Source: Pardosa pseudoannulata (taxonomy: Eukaryota; Arthropoda; Arachnida; Araneae; Lycosidae). Taken from it: 64,000 nucleotides of DNA. Position 1 is the stretch's first letter, and each line of letters starts with the position of its first letter. Location: contig CM063507.1 of assembly GCA_032207245.1 (NCBI GenBank), positions 87,999,109-88,063,108 on the forward strand, given 5' to 3'. The position numbers were made by a program, and so were the translations under genes. The notes under the pieces were generated by a model. It was not told where the DNA came from, did no database searches, and saw only the letters and a list, made by a program, of their open reading frames with translations. Below are positions 10,366-21,842 of the stretch, one piece after another.

Positions 10366-10560
10366 GCAGACGAGCCTCCAGGGTTGGCTCGTCACCTCAA
10401 CAGGTACTTTCGAACTTAAGAATTTGTGACCCCGAATCTATTTCAAATGCCCCAGCTACCATTAATGAACGCACAGAATCTTTGGTCAGTTCAATCCTCG
10501 AACTCACAACCCTCTGATTATGAGATTACCGCCTTTGTCGACGAGCTACCACAAAAAGTG
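10366..10560 (-). mobile_element. tRNA-derived SINE family 2, copy 1
   Basis: Read on the reverse strand, the element starts TGTGGTAGCTCGTCGAC (box A-like, near 10556). It carries GGTTGTGAGTTCGAGGATTG (box B-like, about 10492-10511) spaced as in RNA polymerase III tRNA promoters, then an unrelated body ending near AGACGAGCCTCCAGGG on the plus strand. The same unit recurs at 40375-40575 and, split by another transposon, at 37287-38305. Confidence 0.65.
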
Positions 10561-12282
10561 ATTCTCACAAAAGTGATACTCCCGCGAAACGTATATAATA
10601 CAGGTTTAGCCCTTTTGTTTATTTCATTAAACTACAGCTTTTTCATTACGCTTGTTTTCTTTAGAATTAAGAGGTGTAAATATTTTTAGATTTTAGACTT
10701 TAACAGTATAAACACAAAATGCATATTTTTTAGAGAAAGAAGAATCGATACGAATAAATTTCGATTAATTGACAATATTTTTCTTACATTCACAGCTATA
10801 ACACCGCCCCTAAATTTCCACGCCCATACAATATTTGATGATAATTACTGTATTGGGTTTGTGTTATAACCTATTGAAAACCTTCAGAAAAATAAATGAG
10901 CAATGACACAATTGACACAAGCCATGTTAGAAATAATGTAAGATAAATATATATCTCGCTAAACTTGCTCATTTTTTAATCTCAAAGAAAATGTAATAGT
11001 TTTAAACCCGACACATTTTAACATTGGAAACAAAATTTACTATGCTTTATAACTTGGAATTAAAATTAATCTAACTATTAATCAAATATACTTTAAAATT
11101 TTTTTGTTGTTCCGCACAGCTCTTACTTTAACTTTATACTAATTTTTTTCCACAAAGGTTTCTAGCTCTTCAATTATTTATTCACTTTTAGTAAGGATTT
11201 AAATTATGGTTCATAATTCCTAGATTTTAGCAACAAAACTCATATAATGCATTGACAGAATTTCTGTGTACAAACCCTGAGTTTCTAGATAAATGATTTT
11301 GGCCATACAAAGGCTACGTCTACAAATTCCTTAAAAACCGAAAGTTACCAAAATTTAATAAAGCATACCGTTTTACCCTCACTTAACAATTTTTTTTCAA
11401 AACCAAATGCGATCCGAAAATACGTATATTGCCAAAAAAAAAAAAAAAAAGAAGAAGAAGGGCTAAGTTTAGCCGAATTTATCTGCATTTGTACAGACAG
11501 TTTTTCTCTTATCTACCCATACCGCTTTGAAATATTCACAAAATCATGATTCTATAGTTAGCTTTCTGGGAGAGAGATTATTACCAGGAATATTTTACGT
11601 ATTCTTGTAAAGCCTTTAAAATACATTAAGAATATTTTTTTAATTCATAAACTATATTTTATAACTTTAAAACAGTAATATATAAGTTTACATCGTCATA
11701 TTCGATCAAAGGAAAAACTACTTACTGTTTGTTCACTTTGTTTTTCATTACTTTCGTTTTTAAATTTGTTATTTTGCATACTTTAAAAACATTTTTTTAT
11801 CCCCATCCTAATACAGGTCTATAAAACCATTTTAAAATTACAGCCATAGCAGATTCCAGTTCCAGTCTTAAATGAACAACGGTAACAAACCAGAAAGGAA
11901 AATATTCTACAAAAAATAGTCTTTTTGAAATATTAATTTTCTTGCAAACGATTTTTATTTTTTTTTGTGTTGCCATTTGCTTCTAACCTTTTCTTAAACA
12001 AGAAAAGAAAAAAAAACTTGCAGACGAATGTCTTTACAATTTTTAAAAAATTTTTCCAAACACCACGCTTTTTAAAAAAAATTAATTTTTTATTTATCTA
12101 TCTTTCTGATTTATCTAAGTTACTAAATATTTCGATTTTACAAACAGTAAAAAATTTGTCATTTCTGCCAATCTCAAAACATTTTTGTTCAAAAATTAAA
12201 TGAAAAAGTCTTATTAGGAATTTTGTGATTTTCTATGTAGGAAAATCGACTTAATTTACAGAAGAAAAGAAAATTCTCTCAC
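10561..12282. other. MAM gene intron 1, no recognised element
   Basis: AT-rich DNA with A- and T-runs (for example 11435-11450, followed by GAA repeats). I see no coding exon, TIR or tRNA-like sequence here. The open frame at 11967-12203 is low-complexity and not gene-like. Confidence 0.4.
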
Positions 12283-12331
12283 CTTCAACTAATGCCACCA
12301 ATAACAGCGAAAAAATTCCCACCAGCATCAT
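12283..12331 (-). CDS. MAM-domain protein, exon 1 (signal peptide)
   Basis: On the reverse strand, two tandem ATGs at 12331 and 12328 open a short frame, MMLVGIFSLLLVALVE, then the first base of a glycine codon and a good donor (G|GTGAGA at 12282-12277). The peptide is a textbook signal sequence with a hydrophobic core and no charged residues before the Glu. Its phase (one base carried over) fits exactly the acceptor of the MAM exon at 2984-3106, which continues GADPGS. Signal cleavage probably falls near the exon junction. Exon 1 is 49 coding bases and is followed by an intron of about 9.2 kb, so ORF finders miss it. The link between the two exons is inferred from phase, strand and biology, not from a transcript. 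Confidence 0.6.
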
Positions 12332-12720
12332 GCTTAATGACAGACTCGATTTATCACAGTTCTCGATTAAATATCGCGTCGAGCGACTCGTAATCGCATG
12401 GGAAAGCTTTCACCTGTCCGATTTTCCCATTTTCTGTAGGCGTCCGTTTTCGATACCGTTTGTTATTTGTTTTCCCTCCCCATGCCCATCAAAAACGAAA
12501 GTTTCAAAATTCCTCGGCTTCCGAAGAAAGAGTTAACGCCGCTCTTCCAGCATGACGTGGGCTTCCGAATCCGACCTAGGTGGGTTTTCAGACGCAAGGA
12601 CGCTTGCCTGTCCTCCGACACATTCGGACGTCACGTCCAGGAAGAGTGCGCGCGTTCGTCCGGTTTCAAAAAGGTTAAGGTATTCCAGACCTGGGAAAGT
12701 CCACATTAGAATAACCTCTA
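12332..12720 (-). promoter_or_regulatory. CpG-richer 5' UTR/promoter region of the MAM gene
   Basis: Directly upstream of the signal-peptide exon, about 390 bases are much richer in GC and CpG than the flanks (for example 12370-12395 and 12540-12665). Open frames here (12330-12536, 12467-12709, 12552-12848) overlap one another, are not gene-like and probably reflect base composition. I cannot place a transcription start or TATA box with confidence. Confidence 0.4.
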
Positions 12721-14116
12721 AAATGCTGCCAACATTCCTCTTCAGTTTTATAGCCAGTTTTATTACTGAAAATGGTATGAATAAACTGCCTACCTATAGG
12801 CATTCACTTTGTTTCTTAACAATATTAAGAGGGTTCTATCTAAATTAAATAGCCTTAAAAATCCTGAATTACAAGTAAAAATTTGAAAATATTTCCACTG
12901 GTATCAAAGATGACTCTTCATTTCTTTATAATAAATTTTGAAAATACTTCAATCACAAACCATGAAGAAATTGTTAAAATGCCTTCTTTACTTTTTAAAA
13001 AAGGTACTATTAGTCTGCAAAGAAATTTTTACAATAGCAAACATAATATTAAGAAAAGTTATAAAATTAAAGATTTTCTTTTGTACTCTTAGACTCCCCC
13101 CTTTAAGTTGCACAATGACTAACTTTCCATAAAAATATTATAAAAGTTTTATGAATTTTTTATTTAAAAAATATAACAGTTCACAAACTACTATAATCAG
13201 ATAACAAAATAGAATGCAGTCAACTTCTTTGGAAAACACCCAAAGAATCTGAAAATATATGCTATTCTGTTAGGTGCTGGAAAAGAAATGACACTATGTA
13301 CATTTCAATTTGACAATTGTTTGAAGTTTTTAACTACATGGATCACAAAGAAAAAAATGATGAATTTTTCATTTCTAGTACTGAGACTCAAATAGCAGTA
13401 ACAGGGTGGACTAATTAAATCACATGTTCAAGACTTGTTAAAAAAATCACCAGAATATTTTTAATAATTAATAATGTCAGAAGGGATGTAAAAACAAGTA
13501 TTTGCAAACAACATTTTGGAAGGAGTGAAGGAAAAAATGAAATATCACTTCTATAAAAATAATCAAATTTTAAAAAATGCTTTAATAATATGAAAGCATG
13601 ATGAACACATTTTAAAGGATTAGATTTTACTGTGGAAAAAATTCAATAAAAGCACATCTTAAATTACCAGAATTACTTTTTGGAATAAATATGACAAATA
13701 TGTTCTTTAGAGCTTTGTACTTTTCACTATATTCACTGAAAACATCATCTTTTTGAGTTTTAACCTTTAACTAATGTTAGAAGTCATACAGACTATGACC
13801 TTTAACACTAAGCCTTTCCACCCCTAAGAATAGTAAATGACGACTTCCTTTTCCAGTTCTTTCCTGTAACGTGCTGTGACACTAGCTTACCAAATTTCAA
13901 CCTATTCATTTAGAATCTAACAAACTAGACTTTAAAATCACAGCGGTTGCAGGATTATTTGAGAATCCAAGAGAACATACTGCATTCTTTTTCAGAGTAA
14001 ACAGAAAGGAGTAATGGAAAATAATTCGTAATTTTATTTCTCTTGAAATCAGGAGATGGTTCATGCATAATTCCCTGAATTACAGGATTTCCTGAAGCAC
14101 AAACACCCTAGCATGC
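12721..14116. other. Intergenic AT-rich DNA, no recognised feature
   Basis: I see no exon, TIR or tRNA-like signal. The sequence is strongly AT-rich; overlapping open frames at 12883-13132 are low-complexity Lys/Phe/Ile-rich and not gene-like. Confidence 0.4.
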
Positions 14117-14120
14117 TTAA

Positions 14121-14662
14121 CACATTGTATGTGGGACGTGTACGTTTTCTGATGATTGATACTTGAACACGGGACATGTACTAGTACGTTTTCCGACATT
14201 TGATACTCGAGTGCAGGTCACATATTAGTATGGGTTAGTGTAACAACAGGATTTGTTGGTGGGTACAAAAATAACGGTATAGACAGGAAAATGAAGTCAA
14301 ATGTTCTTGTCTACTACACAGATTCTGGAAAAATTGAGACAAATAAAAACTAAATTCGACATCAGAATGGAACCAAGGATGTGGGAAAAAATTAAAACTA
14401 TATACTACTATTTCTGTTTGATTTTTCATATTTATGATACTATTCTAAATTTATCCACTAAAAAATATATTTTTTGTTTACAAAAATCTTACAGTTGTTA
14501 TTTATATATTTCTATTTATATATTTCAACATAAAATACGAAAAGTGGGTTAAAAAATGAAATCATTTTTGATCGATTGAAATTTAACTGAATTACTAAAT
14601 TTATATGCAAAACGCCTGCTCCCGGTACAATTCTGCTGCAAAATGTATTTGCATACAATGGG
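14121..14662. mobile_element. TTAA-flanked piggyBac-like element C
   Basis: TTAA borders lie at 14117-14120 and 14663-14666. Termini are CACATTGTATG and, reverse complemented, CCCATTGTATG (one mismatch in 11). Near the left end, two imperfect repeats of a GGGAC(G/A)TGTACG...TTTTC(T/C)GA...TTGATACT unit occur between 14130 and 14215. Internal open frames (plus 14301-14552, minus 14429-14235) do not show a transposase motif I can name. Confidence 0.6.
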
Positions 14663-15380
14663 TTAACTTTCAAGATCCAAGGGAACAAATAGATGTTCAC
14701 TGAGGGAAAGGCGATTCACAGAAAACTTTATCAACTTGTAGTAGAATGAATACCTGCACACAATGGTACCAAGAAATGATATATGACAGTTATTAGGTTA
14801 TCAAACAAACAAAATATATACAATAATATTCATTGAAGACAACTGAAAAAGATAAAATTAACAAACTATAGTAATATATAAGTCACAGACATTCATGAGA
14901 AAGTGTTGACATGGTAACAAGCAACCCTTTTTAAGTGCTTCCCATTATACAGTTTAAATCAAACGTTAACATTTGAAATAAGATTCATAAAAAGATATTT
15001 ATTTGCAGAAACCTAGTAGAAACATGAAGAGTCTATTGCACACTTTAAAAATAGTTAACTTAAAATTATTATATTTTATCAGGATGAAAGTATGATATGT
15101 AAGTAAAATAAAATTACACAAGAATAAAAAAAGTTTAACTACTGAAACTAAAGAAGTCAGTCACCAGATAATGAAATACTTCTTAGCACAGTCTAGAGCC
15201 TAAGTGTTATGTCACATAAAATGAAGATAGTACTTATTTTACATTGAGAGAATTAGAAAAAAAAAATGGAGAAGGATTATTAAAATTTTCATACAAGAGT
15301 GAACATGATGAACAAACACCTTGACAATATAGACAGTGAATAAGCAGATTACTTCAAGTTCAAATGTTTTCAAGCCTTAA

Positions 15381-15604
15381 CCCCTTGAGGACCAGCATGT
15401 AAATGCTATATGAGTAGACCATTCTAAAAACTGTTGCCGTCTAATTAAATCTAGCTTTCAAAAATTCAAATAAAATGTTCTGATCTCCTACTACATGTGA
15501 CACTGGTCTCTCAATATCACCCGGAACTGTTTGCCTGGAGGCGACGCTGGGCTGATAAGAGTGGAATTGCTGCGGCTTGTTCATGAGACGTTGGTCGCAA
15601 CAGG
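15381..15604. mobile_element. TTAA-flanked 224-bp MITE (element D)
   Basis: TTAA lies at 15377-15380 and 15605-15608. The left end is CCCCTTGAGGACCAGC and the right end, reverse complemented, is CCTGTTGCGACCAACG. The element is GC-richer than its surroundings and noncoding, and fits a piggyBac-type miniature inverted-repeat element. Confidence 0.55.
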
Positions 15605-15608
15605 TTAA

Positions 15609-17875
15609 ATCATCAAAGATATGGTGGAAAAGCTTAATGATACATTAATGAAGGATTATGATACAATGAAAATAACCTATCTTTGCACAAATGGTTTCCC
15701 TTTCAGAAGAAAAAACATTTGTTTCAGATATATAGAGAGAAATAAACCAGGTCAATAATTTGACTATTAAAAAACATTACTAATAAATTTTTTCTTCAAA
15801 ATTCTTATTACTGAAAATTCATACATTTCTTACAAATAAAATTAGCAAAATATATTTGCAGTTTTTATTCCTTGATGCTAATAATGACAGCTGATAAGGC
15901 AAAACACACTGAACAAAACATGACACTACTGCGTTTATTTTGTCATGTTTTTTAATTAATGCATTATTTTTGATAGGGTTAATAAGTCAAATATAATGAA
16001 AATTATTTTAATAAAAATTTATATGCAATAAATCAGTTCATGACTTACAAAGAATGCTACTGTAATAAAAAAATGATTACTAATACACTTTAAACTAGGG
16101 ATGAAACAGATATTGTTTGTTCTACATACTAGATTTTGAAGTCCATTGTATGTAAGATAGCTATCACATCAGATATCTGCACTAAATATTGATTTATTGT
16201 ACACTTATTTTTTTACATATAATTTTGAAACAATTTAATTACAAACACAATTTACACAGTAGCCTTTTAAAAACATTCCAAAATGCCATAATTTTTGGTG
16301 ATAGGTCAGGGCTAATGTGTTTAGAAATTGTAGATTAATGTCTGATGCTGATCTGAAGAAATTTAATATTTCCTATTACGAGCAGCCTATTAAATGCAGA
16401 TTTTTCATGTGCTTCTATTACAGGATTTGCTCTGGGTTATTTTTTTTTCACACTGTTGTACAGTGTCAACCTAATGTAGTATGCCATATATTAACAAGTG
16501 ATGTTCCTGTACAAATGTGACACAACAGACTTAGGCAATGGTGTGCAGAGATCACAATATTTCAATAGGCAGGCTCATGATTAATTTAGCGTTTTTTTTT
16601 TTTAAACTTTAATACCCAATTTTATTTTTGGCACCTGTTTTTGAACATCAACTGATAATGTTCAGTCGGTAACATTTTTAATCAGTTGATAAATACCATT
16701 GTTTTTCCTATTTTTAAAAAGTTCCAGAAGAATTCGAACCAAAGACTTTGGTACTGAAATATAGTGCAATACCTATTTGACCATCAGGTGGCTTCGAGAA
16801 GAATCACAACAAATATCTAAGAATAAAAGATTAGTATCATAGTTTCAACTATTTTAGAGGGCAATTTAGAGAAAAGTAACAATAGAGCTGAGAAAAAAAA
16901 AAAGATTATTAATGTCAAAAGTTAGAATCGAAAGGGTTTAATATAGAATCTAATATTGTCCCATTGATTTCTTGATTGGCATAACTATCACAGCAGAAAT
17001 TTATTAAAGAGTATGTAATGAATTTTAAATATCTCAGAACATGTAGATCATTTGAATAGAAAAAACAATGAAGGTACAATATTTAGCTATTATGCTCATG
17101 ACTGCATAGACTTGACTGAATTATTTTCTTTTAATATATGAACTATAAAAGTCTGAAATAATATACTCAAATTTATTGATTTGTACGGAACAGTTTTGTT
17201 TTGGAAGAAGGACTGTGGGACTTTTTGATTATTTTGCACCAGATATATAAGTAACAAATAGATACATATTAATGGACAAACTTTATCAGTTTAAAAAAAA
17301 TTTAAAAGTAGGAGTGTTAAAGTGCCTTTAGAAATTAAACTGATCTTTTTTTATTCATGAAATACATATTTCCATTTACACAATCATAATGAACATATTC
17401 TAGACTTTTATGTGTATTTTTTAGATTGATTGACATTACAGCTTTTAATGAATTTTGTATCATCTTTCACATGAGTTTTCTATTGAATAAATAAAAAAAA
17501 TTAAAAAAAGGGGGGGTCAAGGATTGGGTGTATATTTTATACTAAAACTACTATTACAGGTTAATATCCAGTTACTGGTCATATATATTTATCCATGTGT
17601 TCTTTTAAACATATGTATTTATAAATCAGACAGTACTGGTTTAGACTTAAGAATTTTAAACAGAATAAAATAATAATAATGCAAAGAAAAACAGAGACTA
17701 AAGCATTCCATAATCAAATGGAAATAATTTGTATTTTTAAAATAAAATTGGTATATTTTAAAAATTTCTAAAATGAACATAGACATTTTGAGTCTAATAT
17801 AAATTCTTTTACTAAAGTCAAATGCCACAACTTTGCCAGCCCTGCACTGAAATATTCCAGAATTGCAGCGAATAA
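15609..17875. other. AT-rich sequence downstream of MED7 with one SINE relic
   Basis: No exon is seen. At 16725-16800 the reverse strand carries a tRNA-like block with a box B-like TTGGTTCGAATTC preceded by GGTCAAATAGGTATTG, a worn SINE head. On the reverse strand a possible polyadenylation signal for MED7 (AATAAA, plus-strand TTTATT at about 17349-17354) would give a 3' UTR of roughly 520 bases; this is tentative. Confidence 0.4.
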
Positions 17876-18532
17876 TTACATTGCATCTACAATATCACAC
17901 ATGATACGATCGAGATGGTAGCAGTGTTCTTCCTTCTCATCGGCCTGTTTCTCCTTTTCAATCATTTCTATCGATTCCGTAGGAACCAACAACTTACAAT
18001 CCATGTCTGCCGTGTCAGGAAGACCTGCCAGCGTTGTTTGAAGAACTTCCATAACTTTTTCCAGTTGTTTTTGAAAACGTTCCGTTGTTTCGATTCTTTG
18101 CCGTTTCTGAACTTCCAACATGACACGCAACGTTTCTCTCGCCTGATGGGGTCGAAATTCATTGATTAAATGGTGAGTATGAATAAAGAGTAAGTTAATG
18201 TCTTCCTTTTTTTCATCTCTTTTGTTGGTTTCTGGGCAGCGAATAAGAATGTCCAGCATGTCCAAGAAGTTGACAAGAATCGAATGATTTAGTTTTTTCA
18301 GTTCCCGTTTGTGGTCGTAGTTCTGAGGGTAGAGACGACGGATCCCTTGGCTTTCGAGGGGTCGAATAATGGGGTCGTCAGGATGGTACTGAGAACCAAA
18401 CATGGTATAGGAATCCGTGATGCATTTTGGAGGAGAGGGTGCATGCCCCTTCTGTATGCTTTCATCTGTATATAAATTAACATACTGCAGAGGAGGTAAA
18501 GGCAAGGAGCTAACATGCGAAGCTTCAGACAT
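17876..18532 (-). CDS. MED7: Mediator complex subunit 7
   Basis: This is a complete single-exon frame of 218 residues. MED7 is a middle-module subunit of Mediator, the nuclear coactivator that links transcription factors to RNA polymerase II; it forms a long hinge with MED21. The N-terminal part has the conserved PPPKYV-like element (here [15 protein letters not shown]), then SYTMFGSQY and [20 protein letters not shown], all characteristic of the family. A helical middle follows ([18 protein letters not shown], about 100-117), then [20 protein letters not shown] and [15 protein letters not shown] (about 128-163), and a C-terminal coiled-coil region. Length is close to that of animal MED7 proteins. 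There are no internal stops or frameshifts. The gene is divergent from ATPAF1, with about 3.3 kb between start codons. Whether a 5' noncoding exon exists cannot be seen. Confidence 0.95.
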   Translation of the reverse strand: MSEASHVSSLPLPPLQYVNLYTDESIQKGHAPSPPKCITDSYTMFGSQYHPDDPIIRPLESQGIRRLYPQNYDHKRELKKLNHSILVNFLDMLDILIRCPETNKRDEKKEDINLLFIHTHHLINEFRPHQARETLRVMLEVQKRQRIETTERFQKQLEKVMEVLQTTLAGLPDTADMDCKLLVPTESIEMIEKEKQADEKEEHCYHLDRIMCDIVDAM

Positions 18533-21500
18533 GATGGCAGAGGTACAAGTCCAGTATGAATAGAAAAATCACTTAAAAATATCCCATCTTAGGAGCTATT
18601 TATACATCTGTCAAACCTATTTAGAAACAGAAGAGAAGGAGATTAATGTTTCAGAAAATAATGCATAAAGTGATTTGAAAAATCAAAATTAAAAAGTTTA
18701 TTTATAAAAGTTAAAATGCTCTATACTACAGGGTTGGTGTATTAATATCACCACATGTTTTATGAAATATAACTGATTTAACCTTCCAGCATACATGTTA
18801 GCATAAATTTAACAACAAATTTGATTTATAATGAACTTTTTTCTTTTTCAGTGCTGGGAGGTCTGAAAGTTATTTCTATTCCCCTGTTTCCCATCAGATG
18901 GAATGTGCAAGCAGGACTTAACTTGACAATTTCTATTTTAACTGGGCTTTTTCATGGTAGTTTATCCATCAGACTTTTACCATGACAAATATAAGTATTT
19001 AAAATTATTGAACTCTCTTTTAAATATGACATAGTTTGAATTTTGCAACAATAAGGTTAATTCCTATTTCTTACCAAATTTATTATCAATATTCATTCAT
19101 TTCTGTCATTTTTTTATGTGTCCAAAGCAATAAAATAACAGTTGTCATAAAAAATAAGACACATGCTCATGTAAAATAGAATGGGCGTGCATGCTGGATG
19201 GTTAAATTAAGAATACACTCTTATTCACATTTTGAGAAATTTTTAAGCATGACTTTTTATTGCATGAATAGACTGCACAGGAGCATTAGGATGCAGAGTA
19301 ATTTATACCTTGATTATATATAAAGGAACATTAATGCTTAAATATTCTTAAATTTCTTTAATAATGGCATTTCTGCCCAAATTAAATATCTTCCATGATT
19401 TTCTTCTGACATCAAATCAATAATATTTTCATTTATACTTGTTTTTGAGTTTAAATAATAGTGCTTTAAAAACTAATAGGACAATTTTATATTTGCAAAA
19501 AATGAAAAGAGTTTGTGGTTAATTTTCCATTTTGCTGACACAAATCTCCCCAAGCAGACTTTATTGGCAACAAACAATCATTATTGTTTGTTGCCAATAC
19601 TATTAATTTATATTAGGAAAAAGCATGCAACTGATAAGAAATAGTCAACTAATTTTGAAAATGTGGTTGCTAAAAGTCACTAGCTGATATTCTATTTACA
19701 ACCAGTTGTATCCTTTTGGGTGACTATTCCAGCAAAAATACCGGTTTGTTAAGGAGGGATAAAATAAAATCCTATTTGATGCATTTAATACCTAATTTGT
19801 CATAATTTAAATAATTTTATTTCTATAAAGGAAAATTAATAAAAAATTCAATTGTAGATAATTTAATATGTGAAGAAAAAAAAGTTTAAAAATATATACA
19901 TATATCTGATTTAAATGTAAAAACTTGATTTAAATAATGATAATAAAAAAAACTGAAATATATGGCTAAAAAGAAAGATTTCTAACCAACCCTGTTAGTT
20001 CAATACTTAATCCTAAAAGGGTATTTGTACTTTCTTTCAAGAATTTGCAATTTTTTTCCCTTAAATTTAAGTTTGAAGTAAAATTTGTTATGCAGGAATA
20101 TTTAAGAAAATTATAAAAGTAAGTACCTTAATTACACAGTAAAGAAAAACCTGGAATGTATTTTCCTAAGATAGCTTAAAAATCAAATAACATTAAGAAT
20201 TTTTTAACATATTGGTAACCATAATATAGTTCATGTTAATAATTTTTTTTCAAAATAAACTTGGTATTAATGTGTGATATGGTGAAATACACAGAGTATG
20301 ACCAGCAGAAGATCAATCTATTTTGATCACTTATGATCTCCATGGTGACCAAGTCTTATATGGAGATTGTAAAATAAATAAATAAATAATAAATAAATGT
20401 CTGATAATCTTTTCAGAAGTTGATCAGTATATTGGAATGAAATGAATATTGTTAAATACTCAAGTTAAGTTTAAGAATACATATACATACATATATACAG
20501 AGAGATTTAATCACTTGTTTAGTTATTTGCGATATTAATTTATTATTTTTTAAACTACCTTATAAAAATCAGGAAGCATTAACTACATATAAAATATTTT
20601 AACATTTTTCTAATTAAAAAAAAATATTTTCTCTATTTTTTGCAAAGGATATTTTTAGAATCTAAGATTCTGACATGAGATATAATGAGGTGCTCAAAAT
20701 TACATTAGAATTTGAAATTGGGAAAGCTTTACTGCTTTACCAACAGACTTTTTTTTTAAATACTAAAGTTTCTGAAAGGAAATAACTGTTATCAAGAAGC
20801 AAAAATTATTTCCAACAACCAGAGTAGTTTTTCTGTGTATACAAAAAAAATAAAATACAATATCATATATAACTTTTAATAAGTAATCTTATCGAAAATC
20901 GGCACAATTAAACTTAAAATTCAGATTGTTTACGATAAATTTTTAGTTTGCAAATTAAAAAAAAAAAGTAAAAGAGCTATAAAATGTAATATAAACTAGG
21001 CATAAAATTCTATTTTAATAACATAGATGCTATTAAACAGATTGTTTCCCTGACCACCCTTAACTGAATTTCAAAGTAACATTTTGAATTTTATAATACT
21101 GATCCTTCACTTAAGTTTCACACGATACATCGTACACAAATCATAGATTTTAAACTATACATAGCCATTAATATTAAGTTAGATAAAACAAAAAGAACAC
21201 AATTGGAATCAACACGGGAAAATTATTTGAATAACTTACTTTTACTTGGTATAGTTAAATACCTAAAACATCATCCTACGAGAATGTTAAATAAATAAAG
21301 TTAAAAAAAAACTTACGTAAGTATCTTTAGATGTGTAAGGTGTTAAAATAATACTGAAGCATAAGACATATATTTTTTAATAACAAAGTGCTAGAGAGAC
21401 ATTTTCAGAAATTACAGTTGAAGAATTGCTGTCAATATTTTCTTCGAAGCTAGAAAAACATGTCGCCACCTCAAGTTCTTCGATTCATATTAAATTGATT

Positions 21501-21842
21501 TATTTCGATATGTCAGAAGAGAAATCGAGTTCAGAAATCTTTTGTCAAAAATTGTACAAAAGTAAGAACAAAAATTTACAAAAACATTATTTTGTGGCAA
21601 ATGCTTGTTATTTTAAAAGTTAAATAACAGATTTGTTAAAACTATTAGTAAATAATAGTTATCATATTTATCAAAATATTTGTCTCTTCCTCATGATTCG
21701 TTGTAAAAAGTCGAACTTAGAAAATCGATTTAATACTTAAGTAAATAAACAAATGTGCTGCTAGCGGTATCGGTGCTTTAATTTTAATTAACTCATAATA
21801 AATCTGTTAAAATATTAATAACTAATTTTTATTAAATCAGTA
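18533..21842. other. Divergent intergenic region between MED7 and ATPAF1
   Basis: AT-rich DNA that should contain both promoters, with no CpG-rich patch obvious. It holds a perfect 17-bp hairpin at 19562-19599 and a hAT-type end (CCAACCCTG at about 19983-19991) next to GATTTAAAT motifs (about 19908-19936). A facing CAGGGTTGG at 18730 could be its partner, but there is no target duplication. The plus-strand open frame at 21426-21623 is not recognisable as a gene. Confidence 0.35.
19562..19599. repeat. Perfect 17-bp inverted repeat with 4-nt loop
   Basis: Arms TATTGGCAACAAACAAT and its exact complement are separated by CATT. In transcribed form it would be a tight stem-loop. It is isolated, with no TIR or target duplication seen around it. 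Confidence 0.9.

Noticed and set aside
12330..12848. Overlapping plus-strand open frames as genes
   Set aside because: They are overlapping frames in a GC-rich patch opposite a convincing minus-strand signal-peptide exon.
17915..18516. Other open frames within the MED7 locus
   Set aside because: Shadows of the MED7 frame on other frames and strands.
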